From the NCBI RefSeq assembly GCF_010686705.1, contig NZ_JAAGWY010000001.1, forward strand, positions 62,001 through 126,000: a stretch of 64,000 nt of DNA. The letters run 5' to 3'. The DNA comes from Leifsonia tongyongensis. GTDB lineage: Bacteria > Actinomycetota > Actinomycetes > Actinomycetales > Microbacteriaceae. This document shows positions 26,808 to 36,881 of the stretch, in pieces. Made by a program: the position numbers and the translations under genes. A model generated the notes under the pieces. That model was not told the origin of the DNA. It did not search any database and saw only the letters and a list, made by a program, of their open reading frames with translations. Within the stretch, counting starts at the first letter, position 1, and each line of letters starts with the position of its first letter.

Positions 26808-27400
26808 TCCGCCTTTGCGAGCCGGCCGGATGCGTGCGAGCTCAGCTCCTGCCCGAGAGCCGCAATGTCCCACGCCCACAGGAGATGGTTTTCAACGAGC
26901 CCGTACAGCCTCGTCGCCGCTGCATATTCTTTGGCGGATGCGGTTCGCATGACGGCATCCGTCGCCAGGTCGATGCGCGGCCCCTTCACCTGGCCCAGGT
27001 AGATCTCGCTGACGCCGTCCGGGTGAACAATGGCGACCTCGAGGTCGAACCCGCCCGCCGAATTGCGGAGGGCCTCCACCGATTGCGCGGTCGTGAACGG
27101 CCGCGCGCCGACGCCGGGGAGCATCGCCGGCCCCGGGTCGCCTTCGATGAGCAGGCGGCCGAGTCGCCAGTAGCCGGTCTCCGCGACGAGTGGCGTGCGA
27201 GCGTCGTCGAGCAGCCACGAATACGAGTTGTAGTTGAGGTACGGCAGCCCATCATGGCTGAAGCTGATCCGCTGCCCGAACTCGTGCTGCACGTGCTCGT
27301 CGCCCGCCGTGTAGTCGAGCACGCCGGAACCCTCCCAGACTCCGATGAGCCAGGAGAGGGGAACGAGCTCGGCCGGAAGGTCGGTGGGGATCTCGATCAT
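26804..27400 (-). CDS. Nitrobindin-like (FABP-family) haem-binding protein
   Basis: A 198-residue beta-barrel protein of the nitrobindin/THAP4 C-terminal type. The N-terminal motif LSWLIGVWEGSG matches the family GxWxGxG, and a late block (TASAKEYAAATRLYGLVE) precedes the region that carries the haem-ligand His (ENHLLWAWDIAALG). Members bind ferric haem and can isomerise peroxynitrite to nitrate. It overlaps ygfZ by 4 nt, pairing a haem protein with an iron-sulfur repair factor. Confidence 0.85.
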   Translation of the reverse strand: MIEIPTDLPAELVPLSWLIGVWEGSGVLDYTAGDEHVQHEFGQRISFSHDGLPYLNYNSYSWLLDDARTPLVAETGYWRLGRLLIEGDPGPAMLPGVGARPFTTAQSVEALRNSAGGFDLEVAIVHPDGVSEIYLGQVKGPRIDLATDAVMRTASAKEYAAATRLYGLVENHLLWAWDIAALGQELSSHASGRLAKAE

Positions 27401-27420
27401 GGCTGAAGCCCTTGTCGCGT

Positions 27421-27531
27421 TTAGCGCTGACCCCGGAACAGGTTGTAGACGACCACGACGGACACGCCTGCGATCGCGAGGGTGGCCAGCCCCAGTAGGC
27501 CGACGAAAAGGAGTTCGAGGGTCACCAGCAT
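27421..27531 (-). CDS. 36-residue single-pass membrane peptide
   Basis: This short frame starts ATG at 27531 and reads MLVTLELLFVGLLGLATLAI, continues with a Val-rich helix, and ends YNLFRGQR. That is one hydrophobic helix of about 24 residues with a basic C-terminal anchor. It sits 20 nt upstream of the nitrobindin-like gene on the same strand and ends cleanly before it. Codon use fits the neighbours. A weak ribosome site lowers certainty. Function is unknown. Confidence 0.6.
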   Translation of the reverse strand: MLVTLELLFVGLLGLATLAIAGVSVVVVYNLFRGQR

Positions 27532-27554
27532 GCTTCGAGTCTAACCGTTCCGGA

Positions 27555-27854
27555 TCACCGGACAGCCGCCACCACGGCGAGCGCCGCGCCGGTGATCCCG
27601 AGGATCACGAAGGCCCCGACCACGCTCGCGGCGAAGCGGTCGACGAACCCCTCCTTCTCCTGGGTCGCGAGCTGGGCGATCATGCCACCGACCACGCACC
27701 CTCCGAGCGCCAATGCGAGCCAGGACGCGTACTGGTGAGGGTCGGAGAACACACTGATCAGCACGGCGAAGACGACCGCGGCACCCCACACCACCAGGAT
27801 GCTCGTCCAGCGCAGCGACGGGGGCAGGTTCTCGGACTCGGTCACGCTACCCAT
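27555..27854 (-). CDS. Small integral membrane protein
   Basis: About 99 residues with three predicted membrane segments ([19 protein letters not shown], a Leu/Ala/Gly-rich helix with [12 protein letters not shown], and [15 protein letters not shown]). Start is either ATG 27854 or GTG 27845; neither has a strong ribosome site, and frame extension to 27941 would cross the glnR promoter. It diverges from glnR. No known domain is recognised. Confidence 0.7.
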   Translation of the reverse strand: MGSVTESENLPPSLRWTSILVVWGAAVVFAVLISVFSDPHQYASWLALALGGCVVGGMIAQLATQEKEGFVDRFAASVVGAFVILGITGAALAVVAAVR

Positions 27855-27918
27855 TCTGCCCCAGGCCGACGAAGGCGACTCCGCTAGGATTGCCGCACAG
27901 CACGTACAGGAGGTCTGG

Positions 27919-28611
27919 GTGGCGCAGTTGTTGATCCTCACCTCTGCGCCCGACGCGGAGGTGCTGCCGTCGCTTGCGCTCCTCAGTCACCGCACCCGGC
28001 AGATCCCGGCCGAGCCTGCCGCGCTGGTCAACGCGCCCAGCTGCGACCTGATCTTCGTCGACGCCCGGCGCGACCTCGCCAGCGCGAAGTCGCTGTGCAA
28101 GATCCTGACGACGACCGGCATCAACGTGCCGCTCCTGCTCGTGCTGACCGAAGGCGGGCTCACGGCGGTGAGCGCCGACTGGGGCGTCAACGATGTTGTG
28201 CTCGAGACGGCAGGGCCGGCGGAGGTGGATGCGCGCATCCGCCTCGCCATCGGCCGACAGACCCAGGAGCACTCGCAGACCAAGATCCATGCGTCGGGCG
28301 TCACGATCGACGAAGCGAGCTACTCGGCGAAAGCCCATGGTCGCCAGCTCGACCTGACCTTCAAGGAATTCGAGCTGCTCCGCTTCTTCGCCACGCATCC
28401 GTCACGGGTGTTCACGCGTGAGCAGCTCCTCAGCGAAGTCTGGGGCTACGACTACTTCGGCGGAACCCGCACCGTCGACGTGCACGTCCGGCGGTTGCGC
28501 GCCAAACTCGGCGACCTCGAATCGCTGATCGGCACCGTCAGGAACGTGGGGTACCGGTTCAACGTGTACGAAGAGGACAATGAGCGACTCCCTTCGCCTC
28601 TCCGTCCCTGA
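27919..28611 (+). CDS. glnR: GlnR-type global nitrogen regulator
   Basis: A 230-residue OmpR-like orphan regulator matching actinobacterial GlnR. The receiver-like domain ([38 protein letters not shown]) lacks a normal phosphorylation pocket, and the winged helix contains [20 protein letters not shown] and [22 protein letters not shown]. GlnR activates ammonium assimilation and represses other nitrogen genes. The GTG start at 27919 has AGGAGG 6 nt upstream, and TAGGAT at 27885 is a -10 candidate. The frame overlaps mshD by 32 nt. Confidence 0.93.
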   Translation: MAQLLILTSAPDAEVLPSLALLSHRTRQIPAEPAALVNAPSCDLIFVDARRDLASAKSLCKILTTTGINVPLLLVLTEGGLTAVSADWGVNDVVLETAGPAEVDARIRLAIGRQTQEHSQTKIHASGVTIDEASYSAKAHGRQLDLTFKEFELLRFFATHPSRVFTREQLLSEVWGYDYFGGTRTVDVHVRRLRAKLGDLESLIGTVRNVGYRFNVYEEDNERLPSPLRP

Positions 28612-29515
28612 CCTCGCCGACCCGAACGAGACGGCCGGGTTCTTCCGGGTCGCGGATGCGGCGATCGACGTCGACGGATACGACCCGTTCAACGAGCAGG
28701 CCCGTCTCGACGTGCAGTCCGGGCGTCGCACACCCATCGTCGCGACCGTCTGGTCGGAGGCCGAGCACACGCGGCCCATCGGCGCCGCGATCGTCGGCCG
28801 CGGCGAGCTGGACCTCGTCATCGACCCGCTGTTCCGGGGCAAGGGATACGGCTCCGTCGCGTTGCGCGGACTCCTCGCGACCGCCCGTGGCAACCTCACC
28901 GCGTGGTCGCACGGCGACCATCCTGCCGCACGCGTGCTCGCCGACCACCACGGGTTCGTGCCGGTGCGACGTCTGCTGCAGCTCCGCTCGGGGCCGCTCC
29001 TGGCGCCGGACGGGGATTCGCAGGGGGCCGCGACGCGACGCCCGCGGGAGGGCATCACCATCGGCCCATTCCGCGACGAGGATGCCGCCGAATGGGTCGA
29101 ACTGAACGCGCGCATCTTCGAATCGCATCCGGAGCAGGGGCGACTCACCGTGGACGATCTGCGGATGCGCCAGGCCGAACCCTGGTTCGAGGCGGACGAC
29201 TTCCTCGTGGCGAAGGACCAGCACGGGCGCATCGTCGGCTACGACTGGGTCAAAGTCGAGCCGGATGCTGCCGTCGGCGAGATCTACGTGCTCGGCGTCG
29301 ATCCGACCCACACCGGGAAGGGAACCGGGCGGGCTCTCCTTCTTGCCGGCCTCGAGCGTCTCGCGGAGCGCGGCCGCACCACCGCCACCGTCTCGGTCGA
29401 AGCGGACGACTCGGCTGCGGTGCACCTCTACCACCAACTCGGATTCACCGAGCACACGGTCGACGTCCAGTATCGGCGCCGGATCGATTCCGACGGAGCG
29501 TTTTCCCCACATTGA
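28580..29515 (+). CDS. mshD: Mycothiol synthase
   Basis: MshD acetylates the cysteinyl amine of Cys-GlcN-Ins with acetyl-CoA in the last step of mycothiol synthesis. The 311-residue protein has two GNAT domains. The first has [15 protein letters not shown] and the second [22 protein letters not shown] as acetyl-CoA-binding motif A, the second being the catalytic one in the family. The glnR-mshD order is conserved in mycobacteria and relatives. Its start lies inside glnR, implying coupled translation. Confidence 0.93.
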   Translation: MSDSLRLSVPDLADPNETAGFFRVADAAIDVDGYDPFNEQARLDVQSGRRTPIVATVWSEAEHTRPIGAAIVGRGELDLVIDPLFRGKGYGSVALRGLLATARGNLTAWSHGDHPAARVLADHHGFVPVRRLLQLRSGPLLAPDGDSQGAATRRPREGITIGPFRDEDAAEWVELNARIFESHPEQGRLTVDDLRMRQAEPWFEADDFLVAKDQHGRIVGYDWVKVEPDAAVGEIYVLGVDPTHTGKGTGRALLLAGLERLAERGRTTATVSVEADDSAAVHLYHQLGFTEHTVDVQYRRRIDSDGAFSPH

Positions 29516-29560
29516 CCGTGCACGGCACCACAGCCTGCGCTCCGGTGCAATGATGTTGGA

Positions 29561-31738
29561 ATGGACGGCGAGAACATCCTCCTCGACACGGGGCTCGGCA
29601 GCGACTTCGACGACGACTTCGCACCTTTCGTGTACGAGCCCGATCCGAGCCTGCCCGAAGACCGGTACCTCGACCGCGAACTGAGTTGGCTGGCGTTCAA
29701 CCAGCGCGTGCTCGAACTCGCCGAAGACCCCGAGCTCCCGACCCTTGAACGCGCGAACTTCCTCGCCATCTTCGCCAGCAACCTCGACGAATTCTTCATG
29801 GTGCGCGTCGCCGGCCTGAAGCGGCGCATCCTCACCGGGCTCGCCGTGCCGACGAACGTCGGCCGCGCCCCGCAGGATGTTCTCGCAGACATCTCCGAGA
29901 AGGCGCACGAGCTGCAGAAGAGGCACGCCGCGTGCTACGCCGACATGGTCCTGCCCGCGCTCGAGGAGTCGGGCATCACCGTCGTCCGCTGGGACACCCT
30001 CGACGCGGCCGACCGCGCACAGATGCGAGACGTGTTCTCGCAGCAGATCTTCCCGGTGCTGACGCCGCTCGCCGTCGACCCGGCGCATCCGTTCCCCTAC
30101 ATCTCGGGCCTCTCGCTCAACCTCTCTGTCCGCGTCCGCAACTCCCGCACGGGCAAAGAGCAGTTCGCCCGCCTGAAGGTGCCGGGGATGCTCCCCCGCT
30201 TCGTTCGCATCGACCAGCGCGAGAGCGTCGACCAGCTGCGGTTCATCCCGCTGGAAGACCTGATCGCCAACCACCTCGGCGACCTGTTCCCCGGCATGGA
30301 GATCCTCGATCACCACATCTTCCGGGTCACCAGGAACGAAGACGTCGAAGTCGACGAAGACGAGACGGAGAACCTCATCCAGGCGCTGGAGAAAGAGCTC
30401 CTGCGGCGCCGGTTCGGGCCTCCCATCCGGCTCGAGGTCACGGACGACATGGACCCCATCACGCTCGGGCTCCTCGTGCGCGAACTGGACGTCACCGAGC
30501 AGGAGGTCTATCGGCTGCCCGCCCCTCTGGATCTCGGCGGCCTCTTCGACCTCGCCAAGATCGACCGTCCCGACCTCCACTACCCGAACCACGTGCCGAC
30601 GACCGCGCCTCAACTCATGCCGCGCGAGCCGAATGCGCAGCCGGACGTCTTCGCGTCGGTCGCCCGGCAGGACATCCTCCTGCACCACCCATACGAATCG
30701 TTCGCGACCAGTGTCCAGGCCTTCGTCGAGCAGGCCGCGGCCGACCCGCACGTGCTGGCGATCAAGCAGACGCTCTACCGTACGTCGGGCGACAGCCCCA
30801 TCGTCGAAGCGCTCATCGACGCCGCGGAATCCGGCAAACAGGTGCTCGCCCTCGTCGAGATCAAGGCCCGGTTCGACGAGCAGAACAACATCTCCTGGGC
30901 GCGCAAGCTCGAGAAGGCCGGCGTCCACGTGGTCTACGGTCTCGTCGGGCTCAAGACCCACTGCAAGCTCGCTCTCGTCGTGCGGCAGGAGAAGGGCGTC
31001 CTCAAGCACTACAGCCACATCGGCACCGGCAACTACAACCCGAAGACGAGCCGGATCTACGAAGACCTCGGACTGCTGACAGCAGACGACCAGGTCGGCA
31101 AAGACCTCACCCGGCTCTTCAACGAACTGTCCGGGTACGCCATCGAGAAGAAGTTCAAACGACTGCTGGTCGCTCCGCTGCACCTGCGCAAGGGCCTTCT
31201 CAAGCGCATCGAGGTCGAGCGGGAGAACGCGGCAGCAGGCAGGCCGTCGGGCATCCGCATCAAGCTGAACTCGATCGTCGACGAAGCCATCATCGACGCG
31301 CTCTACCGCGCGAGCGAGGCGGGAGTTCCCGTCGACCTCTGGGTCCGGGGGATCTGCGGATTGAGGCCGGGCGAGCCCGGGCTCTCGTCGAACATCCGCG
31401 TGCGTTCCATCCTCGGGCGGTACCTCGAGCACTCGCGCATCTTCTCGTTCCTCAACGACGGCGACCCCCAGGTCTACATCGGCAGTGCTGACATGATGCA
31501 CCGCAACCTCGATCGCCGCGTCGAAGCCCTCGTCAGGCTGACGGATCCGGCACACCTCGCCGAACTCGACGCGCTGTTCAACCGCGCATTCGACGAACGA
31601 ACCTCGGCATGGACCCTCGACTCGGAAGGCGTCTGGACGCGGCGCAACCTCGACGACCACGGCGAACCACTCGAAGACCTCCAGAACAAGCTCATGCAGC
31701 AGATCGCCCACCGGCCGCGTGTGGGGTCGAGGCGGTGA
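29561..31738 (+). CDS. ppk1: Polyphosphate kinase 1
   Basis: A 725-residue enzyme that polymerises the gamma-phosphate of ATP into polyphosphate. Family motifs are the N-terminal [19 protein letters not shown], the phospholipase-D-like active region with catalytic His in [34 protein letters not shown], and RDILLHHPY-type binding residues. It overlaps the following NUDIX/phosphatase gene by 4 nt, and the Pst transporter follows, so the region couples phosphate uptake with storage. Confidence 0.96.
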   Translation: MDGENILLDTGLGSDFDDDFAPFVYEPDPSLPEDRYLDRELSWLAFNQRVLELAEDPELPTLERANFLAIFASNLDEFFMVRVAGLKRRILTGLAVPTNVGRAPQDVLADISEKAHELQKRHAACYADMVLPALEESGITVVRWDTLDAADRAQMRDVFSQQIFPVLTPLAVDPAHPFPYISGLSLNLSVRVRNSRTGKEQFARLKVPGMLPRFVRIDQRESVDQLRFIPLEDLIANHLGDLFPGMEILDHHIFRVTRNEDVEVDEDETENLIQALEKELLRRRFGPPIRLEVTDDMDPITLGLLVRELDVTEQEVYRLPAPLDLGGLFDLAKIDRPDLHYPNHVPTTAPQLMPREPNAQPDVFASVARQDILLHHPYESFATSVQAFVEQAAADPHVLAIKQTLYRTSGDSPIVEALIDAAESGKQVLALVEIKARFDEQNNISWARKLEKAGVHVVYGLVGLKTHCKLALVVRQEKGVLKHYSHIGTGNYNPKTSRIYEDLGLLTADDQVGKDLTRLFNELSGYAIEKKFKRLLVAPLHLRKGLLKRIEVERENAAAGRPSGIRIKLNSIVDEAIIDALYRASEAGVPVDLWVRGICGLRPGEPGLSSNIRVRSILGRYLEHSRIFSFLNDGDPQVYIGSADMMHRNLDRRVEALVRLTDPAHLAELDALFNRAFDERTSAWTLDSEGVWTRRNLDDHGEPLEDLQNKLMQQIAHRPRVGSRR

Positions 31739-32670
31739 CCGAAGCGATCTTCGCTGCGGGTGCCGTCTGCTGGCGGGTCGTCGACGGTAAGACGATGATC
31801 CTCGTGGTGCATCGCACCAAGTACGGCGATGTGACCATACCGAAGGGCAAGGTCGACCCGGGCGAGACGCTCCCGCAGACCGCGGTGCGCGAGATCCTGG
31901 AAGAGACCGGGCTCTCCGTGTCGCTCGGGGTGCCCCTGGGGATGTCGACGTATCCGCTCTCCAGCGGACGCGACAAGATCGTCCACTACTGGGCGGCTGA
32001 AGTCGGCGACGGGGCCATCGCCCGATCGACTTTCGTGCCGAACGGCGAGATCGCCGCCCTGGAATGGGTCACCATCAAGAAGGCGCGCGGCTACCTGACC
32101 TACGAGCGCGACGTCGAGATCCTCGACGCCTTCGCGAAACTGCTCGCCGAAGGCGTGAGCACGACCTTCGCCCTCATCGCACTGCGCCACGGCAAGGCCA
32201 CTCCCCCGCAGACCTGGGACGGGCCGGACAGCACACGCCCGCTCACCGAGCGCGGGGTTCGCCAGGCGGCCAGCGACGTTCCGACCATCGAAGCATGGCG
32301 GCCGCGACGGATCGTGACCAGCCCGGCCGTGCGGTGCGTGTCCACGGTCGCCCCGCTGGCCGCATCCACCGGAATCGTCCCCAAGCACGAATCCGGTATC
32401 AGCCAGGAGGCCTACGAACAGGGTGAAGCCACGGTCCGCGAGGTGGTGGGCAAGCGCGTCCGGTCACGCAAGACCGCTGTGCTCTGCAGCCACGGACCCG
32501 TGTTGCCCGAGATCCTGCGCGAGATCGCGCTCGCCACCGGAACGGTGCCCGGCTCCTACCTGGGCAGCGCGGCCGACCTCGAGACCGGCGGCTTCTCGGT
32601 CGTCCACCTCTCAGCGACGAACCCCAGTTCGGGCATCATCGCCATCGAAACGTACTCGCCCTCCGTCTGA
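31735..32670 (+). CDS. mutT1: NUDIX hydrolase fused to histidine phosphatase, MutT1 type
   Basis: A 311-residue two-domain protein. Residues 1 to about 140 form a NUDIX domain with the full box [23 protein letters not shown]. The C-terminal half is a histidine-phosphatase domain with LRHGKA and the second His in [10 protein letters not shown]. The mycobacterial counterpart MutT1 hydrolyses 8-oxo-dGTP and diadenosine polyphosphates and is also encoded beside ppk1. The GTG start at 31735 overlaps the ppk1 stop (GTGA). Roles in nucleotide-pool sanitation and diphosphate breakdown are inferred from that family. Confidence 0.9.
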   Translation: MTEAIFAAGAVCWRVVDGKTMILVVHRTKYGDVTIPKGKVDPGETLPQTAVREILEETGLSVSLGVPLGMSTYPLSSGRDKIVHYWAAEVGDGAIARSTFVPNGEIAALEWVTIKKARGYLTYERDVEILDAFAKLLAEGVSTTFALIALRHGKATPPQTWDGPDSTRPLTERGVRQAASDVPTIEAWRPRRIVTSPAVRCVSTVAPLAASTGIVPKHESGISQEAYEQGEATVREVVGKRVRSRKTAVLCSHGPVLPEILREIALATGTVPGSYLGSAADLETGGFSVVHLSATNPSSGIIAIETYSPSV

Positions 32671-32717
32671 GCCGAGGCCACGCGGCGCCTCAGATCACCG
32701 CCAAGTACACACCGCTC

Positions 32718-32735
32718 GTTAACCTTCCGTTTACC
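32718..32735 (+). promoter_or_regulatory. PHO box upstream of pstS
   Basis: Two heptamers, GTTAACC at 32718 and GTTTACC at 32729, are repeated with the exact 11-bp period of actinobacterial PHO boxes. They lie 94 bp before the pstS start, fitting activation by the phosphorylated RegX3/PhoP-type regulator under phosphate limitation. Confidence 0.75.
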
Positions 32736-32828
32736 ACTACGGGGGACGCTCGTAAGGCATCGGGAATAGCGTCGCTGGCGGGTCAGCACCGACCCACGTC
32801 CTGTCAATGATCCCCGGAAGGGACAACT

Positions 32829-33926
32829 GTGAAACTCAAGCGTTTTGGCGCTCCTCTGGCCATCCTGGCCGCTGCCGCCATTTCTCTCACTGCGTGTGCA
32901 TCCAATGAAGGCGGAAGCACCGCTGCGACGACCTCGAAGGCTCCCTCGAACCTGTCCGGCACGCTGAACGGCATCGGATCCTCCGCACAGGGCACCGCCC
33001 AGACCACCTGGATCGCGGGCTTCCAGACCGACAACCCGAAGGTCACCATCAACTACGACCCGCAGGGTTCCGGCGCCGGCCGCACCAGCTTCATCTCCGG
33101 TGCATCCGACTTCGCCGGCTCGGACGCGTACCTTAAGGACGCTGAGCTCGCGATGGACTTCAAGGGCTGCGCCGCGGGCACCAAGGGCATCGACCTCCCG
33201 GTCTACATCTCGCCGATCGCCGTCGCCTACAACGTCGCCGGCCTGACCGACCTCAAGCTCGACGCCGACACGATCGCCGGCATCTTCAACGGCTCGATCA
33301 AGACGTGGAACGACCCGAAGATCGCAGCACTCAACTCGGGCGCCACCCTCCCGTCGGCTCCGATCACGGTCGTGCACCGCTCGGACGACTCGGGCACCAC
33401 CCAGAACTTCACCGACTACCTGGCCCAGAACGCGCCGACGGTGTGGACCAAGCCGGCCAGCCAGACCTTCCCCTACCAGGTGGGTGACGCCGCCAAGGGC
33501 ACGTCCGGTGTCGCAGACGCCACGAAGAACGCGAAGAACAGCATCACCTACATCGACGAGTCCGGTTCGGCCGGCCTCAGCATCGCGCAGCTCAAGGTGG
33601 GCGACACGTTCAACAAGATCAGCGCAGCCGGTGCCGCCGACGTCGTCGCCAAGTCGCCGCTGGCGACCGGGCGTCCCGCCAACGACCTCGCTATCAAGAT
33701 CGACCGCAAGAACACCGACAAGGGCGCATGGCCGCTCGTGCTCGTCAGCTACATCATCGCCTGCCAGCAGTACAGCGACGCCGCCAAGGCCTCGCTCGTG
33801 AAGGCATACGTGGACTACGTCGCCAGCGACGCAGCCCAGCAGGCAGCGGCACAGCAGGCCGGCTCGGCCCCGCTGTCCAAGGACCTGGCCTCCAAGGTCA
33901 GCACCTCGGTCGCTACGATCAAGTAA
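32829..33926 (+). CDS. pstS: Phosphate-binding lipoprotein PstS
   Basis: A 365-residue phosphate-binding protein with lipobox LTAC after a typical signal sequence, so it is anchored on the outer face of the membrane. Phosphate-site motifs are present: IGSSAQGTAQ, YDPQGSGAGRTSFISG, SDFAGSDAYL and HRSDDSGTTQNFTDYL. It is the first gene of pstSCAB, with GGAAGGG as ribosome site and a PHO box upstream. A strong hairpin follows the stop, which probably leaves pstS mRNA more abundant than pstCAB. Confidence 0.96.
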   Translation: MKLKRFGAPLAILAAAAISLTACASNEGGSTAATTSKAPSNLSGTLNGIGSSAQGTAQTTWIAGFQTDNPKVTINYDPQGSGAGRTSFISGASDFAGSDAYLKDAELAMDFKGCAAGTKGIDLPVYISPIAVAYNVAGLTDLKLDADTIAGIFNGSIKTWNDPKIAALNSGATLPSAPITVVHRSDDSGTTQNFTDYLAQNAPTVWTKPASQTFPYQVGDAAKGTSGVADATKNAKNSITYIDESGSAGLSIAQLKVGDTFNKISAAGAADVVAKSPLATGRPANDLAIKIDRKNTDKGAWPLVLVSYIIACQQYSDAAKASLVKAYVDYVASDAAQQAAAQQAGSAPLSKDLASKVSTSVATIK

Positions 33927-33932
33927 CACCTG

Positions 33933-33990
33933 AAGCGTTCGGCCTGGGCGCACACCGCGTCCAGGCCGAACGCTTGGGGGTTGATCCCCC
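33933..33990 (+). terminator. Double hairpin between pstS and pstC
   Basis: A perfect 15-bp stem (33933-33947 with 33961-33975, 13-nt loop) starts 7 nt after the pstS stop and is followed at once by a second stem GGGGG-TTGAT-CCCCC (33976-33990). There is no U-run. This suits an mRNA-stabilising or partial-termination element that raises PstS relative to the membrane subunits. Confidence 0.7.
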
Positions 33991-34020
33991 CAACTCACAC
34001 CCGATGAGAGAAAGCCAGGA

Positions 34021-34962
34021 ATGACCACCGGAACAGCAGGGGCCATCAGAGCCAAGGTCCGTCTTGGCGATCGCGTCTTCTCCACCAGCACCGTCGTCGC
34101 AGGGTCGCTCATCCTGGCCACGCTCGCCGCGGTCGCGATCTTCCTGATCATCCAGAGCATCCCGGCAATCACGGCGCCGACGGGTACGCTTCCGAACAAT
34201 GCATCCAACTTCTGGGTGTACGTCTGGCCCCTCGTCTTCGGAACGGTTTGGGCCGCGCTGCTCGCGCTTATCGTCGCGACTCCGCTCTCCATCGGGATCG
34301 CCCTCTTCATCTCTCACTACGCCCCACGGCGCGTCGCACAGACCCTCGGCTACATCATCGATTTGCTCGCCGCTGTCCCCTCCGTCGTCTACGGTCTGTG
34401 GGGCATCGCGGCCCTCGCGACCTTCGTGCAACCGTTCTACGTCTGGCTGGGCACCTATTTCGGATGGTTCCCGCTCTTCGCCCCGCCGGTCTCGGGCACA
34501 GGGCGCACCATCCTCACTGCCGCCCTCGTTCTCGCCGTCATGGTCATCCCGATCATGACCGCCATCTGCCGCGAGGTCTTCCTGCAGACCCCCCGCCTCC
34601 ACGAAGAGGCCGCGCTCGCATTGGGCGCCACGCGCTGGGAGATGGTCCGCATCGCGGTCCTGCCTTTCGCCCGCTCCGGCATCATCTCCGCCATCATGCT
34701 CGGCCTCGGGCGTGCCCTCGGTGAGACCCTGGCGATCGCGATGGTGCTCTCGCCGGCGATCATCGTGAAGTTCGCCGTACTCCAGGCCCAGAGCCCCAAC
34801 ACCATCGCCGCGAACATCGCCCTGCAGTTCCCTGAGGCGACCGGTGTGGGCGTCAACGCGCTCATCGCATCCGGTCTCGTGCTCTTCATCGTGACGCTCC
34901 TGATCAACATGCTGGCGCGCTACATCGTCAACCGCCGCAAGGCCTTCTCTGGAGCGAACTGA
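34021..34962 (+). CDS. pstC: Phosphate ABC transporter permease PstC
   Basis: A 313-residue inner-membrane subunit with six helices. The permease loop reads LHEEAALALGATRWEMVRIAVLPFARSGI, and ALGETLAIAMVL is the conserved PstC segment. It pairs with PstA to form the phosphate channel. A ribosome site GAGAAAG is near 34010. It overlaps pstA by 1 nt. Confidence 0.95.
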   Translation: MTTGTAGAIRAKVRLGDRVFSTSTVVAGSLILATLAAVAIFLIIQSIPAITAPTGTLPNNASNFWVYVWPLVFGTVWAALLALIVATPLSIGIALFISHYAPRRVAQTLGYIIDLLAAVPSVVYGLWGIAALATFVQPFYVWLGTYFGWFPLFAPPVSGTGRTILTAALVLAVMVIPIMTAICREVFLQTPRLHEEAALALGATRWEMVRIAVLPFARSGIISAIMLGLGRALGETLAIAMVLSPAIIVKFAVLQAQSPNTIAANIALQFPEATGVGVNALIASGLVLFIVTLLINMLARYIVNRRKAFSGAN

Positions 34963-36047
34963 TGAGCACCGCGACGGTCAGCCGGCCGATGGCCAACTCC
35001 CTCACGACCGGGAAGCTCCCGCGCGGATCGACCTGGATGATCCTCGTCGGCAGCTGGGTCATCTTCGGGGCGGTCTTCGCCATCCTCGCGGCCGCCGGCG
35101 TGACCAAGGACTTCAACATCGTCGGCGCGATCTTCTTCGGAACCGTGCTCTTCGACGTCGTCATCTACCTCACGTCGCTTCTCGTCGAAGGCGCACGCAA
35201 AGCCACCGACCGGCTCGTGACCTCGCTCGTCGCGACCGCGTTCATCATCGCCCTGCTCCCGCTCGTCTCGCTCGCCTGGACCGTCCTCGTCAACGGCCTC
35301 GCGCGATTCGACATCACATTCTTCAGCCAGTCCATGCGCAACGTGATCGGCGAAGGCGGCGGTGCGCTGCACGCGATCGTCGGAACGCTGCTCATCACGG
35401 CGATGGCCGCACTGATCTCGGTTCCGATCGGCATCCTCACGTCGATCTATCTGGTCGAATACGGCCGGGGTGCGCTCGCACGCGGCATCACGTTCTTCGT
35501 CGACGTGATGACCGGCATCCCCTCGATCGTCGCCGGCCTCTTCGCCTACGCACTCTTCGCGCTCATCTACGGTCCGGCCATCCGCAACGGCTTCATGGGT
35601 TCCATCGCCCTGTCCGTGCTGATGATCCCCGTCGTGGTGCGGTCGAGCGAAGAGATCCTCCGACTCGTCCCGAACGAGCTCCGCGAGGCGTCCTACGCCC
35701 TCGGCGTTCCGAAGTGGCTCACGGTGCTCAAGATCGTGCTCCCCACGTCGATCGCCGGTCTCACCACCGGCATCATGCTGGCCATCGCCCGTGTCATCGG
35801 CGAGACGGCGCCGCTGCTCATCGTCTGCGGCTTCACGACGAGCATGAACTACGACCTCTTCAGCGACCGCATGATGACCCTGCCGGTCTTCGTCTACACG
35901 CAATACACCCAGGCGGCCGGCATCAACGCGCAGGCGTCGATCGACCGCGCCTGGACGGGTGCGCTCGCCCTCATCATCATCGTGATGCTGCTCAACCTCA
36001 TCGCGCGCATCATCGCCCGAGCTTTCGCCCCCAAGTACGGCCGCTGA
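34962..36047 (+). CDS. pstA: Phosphate ABC transporter permease PstA
   Basis: A 361-residue permease. After an extended N-terminal part with two helices, the core contains [34 protein letters not shown] and the EAA loop [29 protein letters not shown], then [15 protein letters not shown]. This arrangement is diagnostic for PstA. Its start shares one base with the pstC stop, so the two are translationally coupled. Confidence 0.95.
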   Translation: MSTATVSRPMANSLTTGKLPRGSTWMILVGSWVIFGAVFAILAAAGVTKDFNIVGAIFFGTVLFDVVIYLTSLLVEGARKATDRLVTSLVATAFIIALLPLVSLAWTVLVNGLARFDITFFSQSMRNVIGEGGGALHAIVGTLLITAMAALISVPIGILTSIYLVEYGRGALARGITFFVDVMTGIPSIVAGLFAYALFALIYGPAIRNGFMGSIALSVLMIPVVVRSSEEILRLVPNELREASYALGVPKWLTVLKIVLPTSIAGLTTGIMLAIARVIGETAPLLIVCGFTTSMNYDLFSDRMMTLPVFVYTQYTQAAGINAQASIDRAWTGALALIIIVMLLNLIARIIARAFAPKYGR

Positions 36048-36075
36048 GCGGCACGTCAAACCCCCGAGGAACCCC

Positions 36076-36855
36076 GTGTCCAAGCGCATCGAAGTCAACG
36101 ACCTGAACGTCTACTACAGCAGCTTCCTCGCTGTCGAAGGCGTCTCCCTCACCATCGAGCCCCGTACCGTCACCGCCTTCATCGGCCCGAGCGGATGCGG
36201 CAAGTCGACGTTCCTCCGCACGCTGAACCGCATGCACGAAGTCATCCCCGGCGCGCGCGTCGAAGGCGATGTCCTGATCGACGGCAACAACCTCTACGGC
36301 CCCGGCGTCGACCCCGTGCTCGTTCGTCGTCAGGTGGGCATGGTCTTCCAGCGCCCCAACCCGTTCCCCACGATGTCGATCCGCGACAACGTGCTCGCGG
36401 GAGTGAAACTCAACAACCGACGGATGTCGAAGAGCGAGTCTGACGAGCTCGTCGAGCGATCGCTGCGCGGCGCCAACCTCTGGAACGAGGTCAAGGATCG
36501 GCTCAGTCTTCCGGGATCCGGCATCTCGGGCGGCCAGCAGCAGCGTCTCTGCATCGCGCGCGCGATCGCCGTGTCACCGGATGTGCTCCTGATGGACGAG
36601 CCGTGCTCGGCACTCGACCCGATCTCCACGCTCGCGATCGAAGACCTCATCGAAGAACTGAAGAACGACTACACGATCGTGATCGTCACGCACAACATGC
36701 AGCAGGCGTCCCGCGTCTCCGACCGCACAGCGTTCTTCAACATCGCGGGAACCGGCAAGCCCGGCAAGCTCATCGAGTACAACGACACGAACATGATCTT
36801 CTCGAACCCGAGCGTCCAGGCCACGGAAGACTACGTCTCCGGTCGCTTCGGCTAA
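36076..36855 (+). CDS. pstB: Phosphate ABC transporter ATPase PstB
   Basis: A 259-residue ATPase energising PstSCA. Walker A is [12 protein letters not shown], the Q-loop is VFQRPNPFP, the signature is [16 protein letters not shown], Walker B is [15 protein letters not shown], and the switch His is in VTHNMQQA. Size and the PNPFP motif are typical of PstB. GTG at 36076 is used, with a GAGGAA site upstream. It is convergent with the rskA-like gene, 26 nt apart. Confidence 0.96.
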   Translation: MSKRIEVNDLNVYYSSFLAVEGVSLTIEPRTVTAFIGPSGCGKSTFLRTLNRMHEVIPGARVEGDVLIDGNNLYGPGVDPVLVRRQVGMVFQRPNPFPTMSIRDNVLAGVKLNNRRMSKSESDELVERSLRGANLWNEVKDRLSLPGSGISGGQQQRLCIARAIAVSPDVLLMDEPCSALDPISTLAIEDLIEELKNDYTIVIVTHNMQQASRVSDRTAFFNIAGTGKPGKLIEYNDTNMIFSNPSVQATEDYVSGRFG

Positions 36856-36881
36856 ACCGTTTCGGTGAGGCCGCGCGAACG

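Noticed and set aside
28559-31711. 1050-residue open frame on the minus strand
   Set aside because: It is the antisense frame of mshD and ppk1, both firmly identified; its sequence is biased low-complexity without any domain, as expected in high-GC DNA.
32556-34310. 584-residue minus-strand frame opposite mutT1/pstS/pstC
   Set aside because: Antisense shadow of the pst genes; it crosses the PHO box and the pstS-pstC hairpins.
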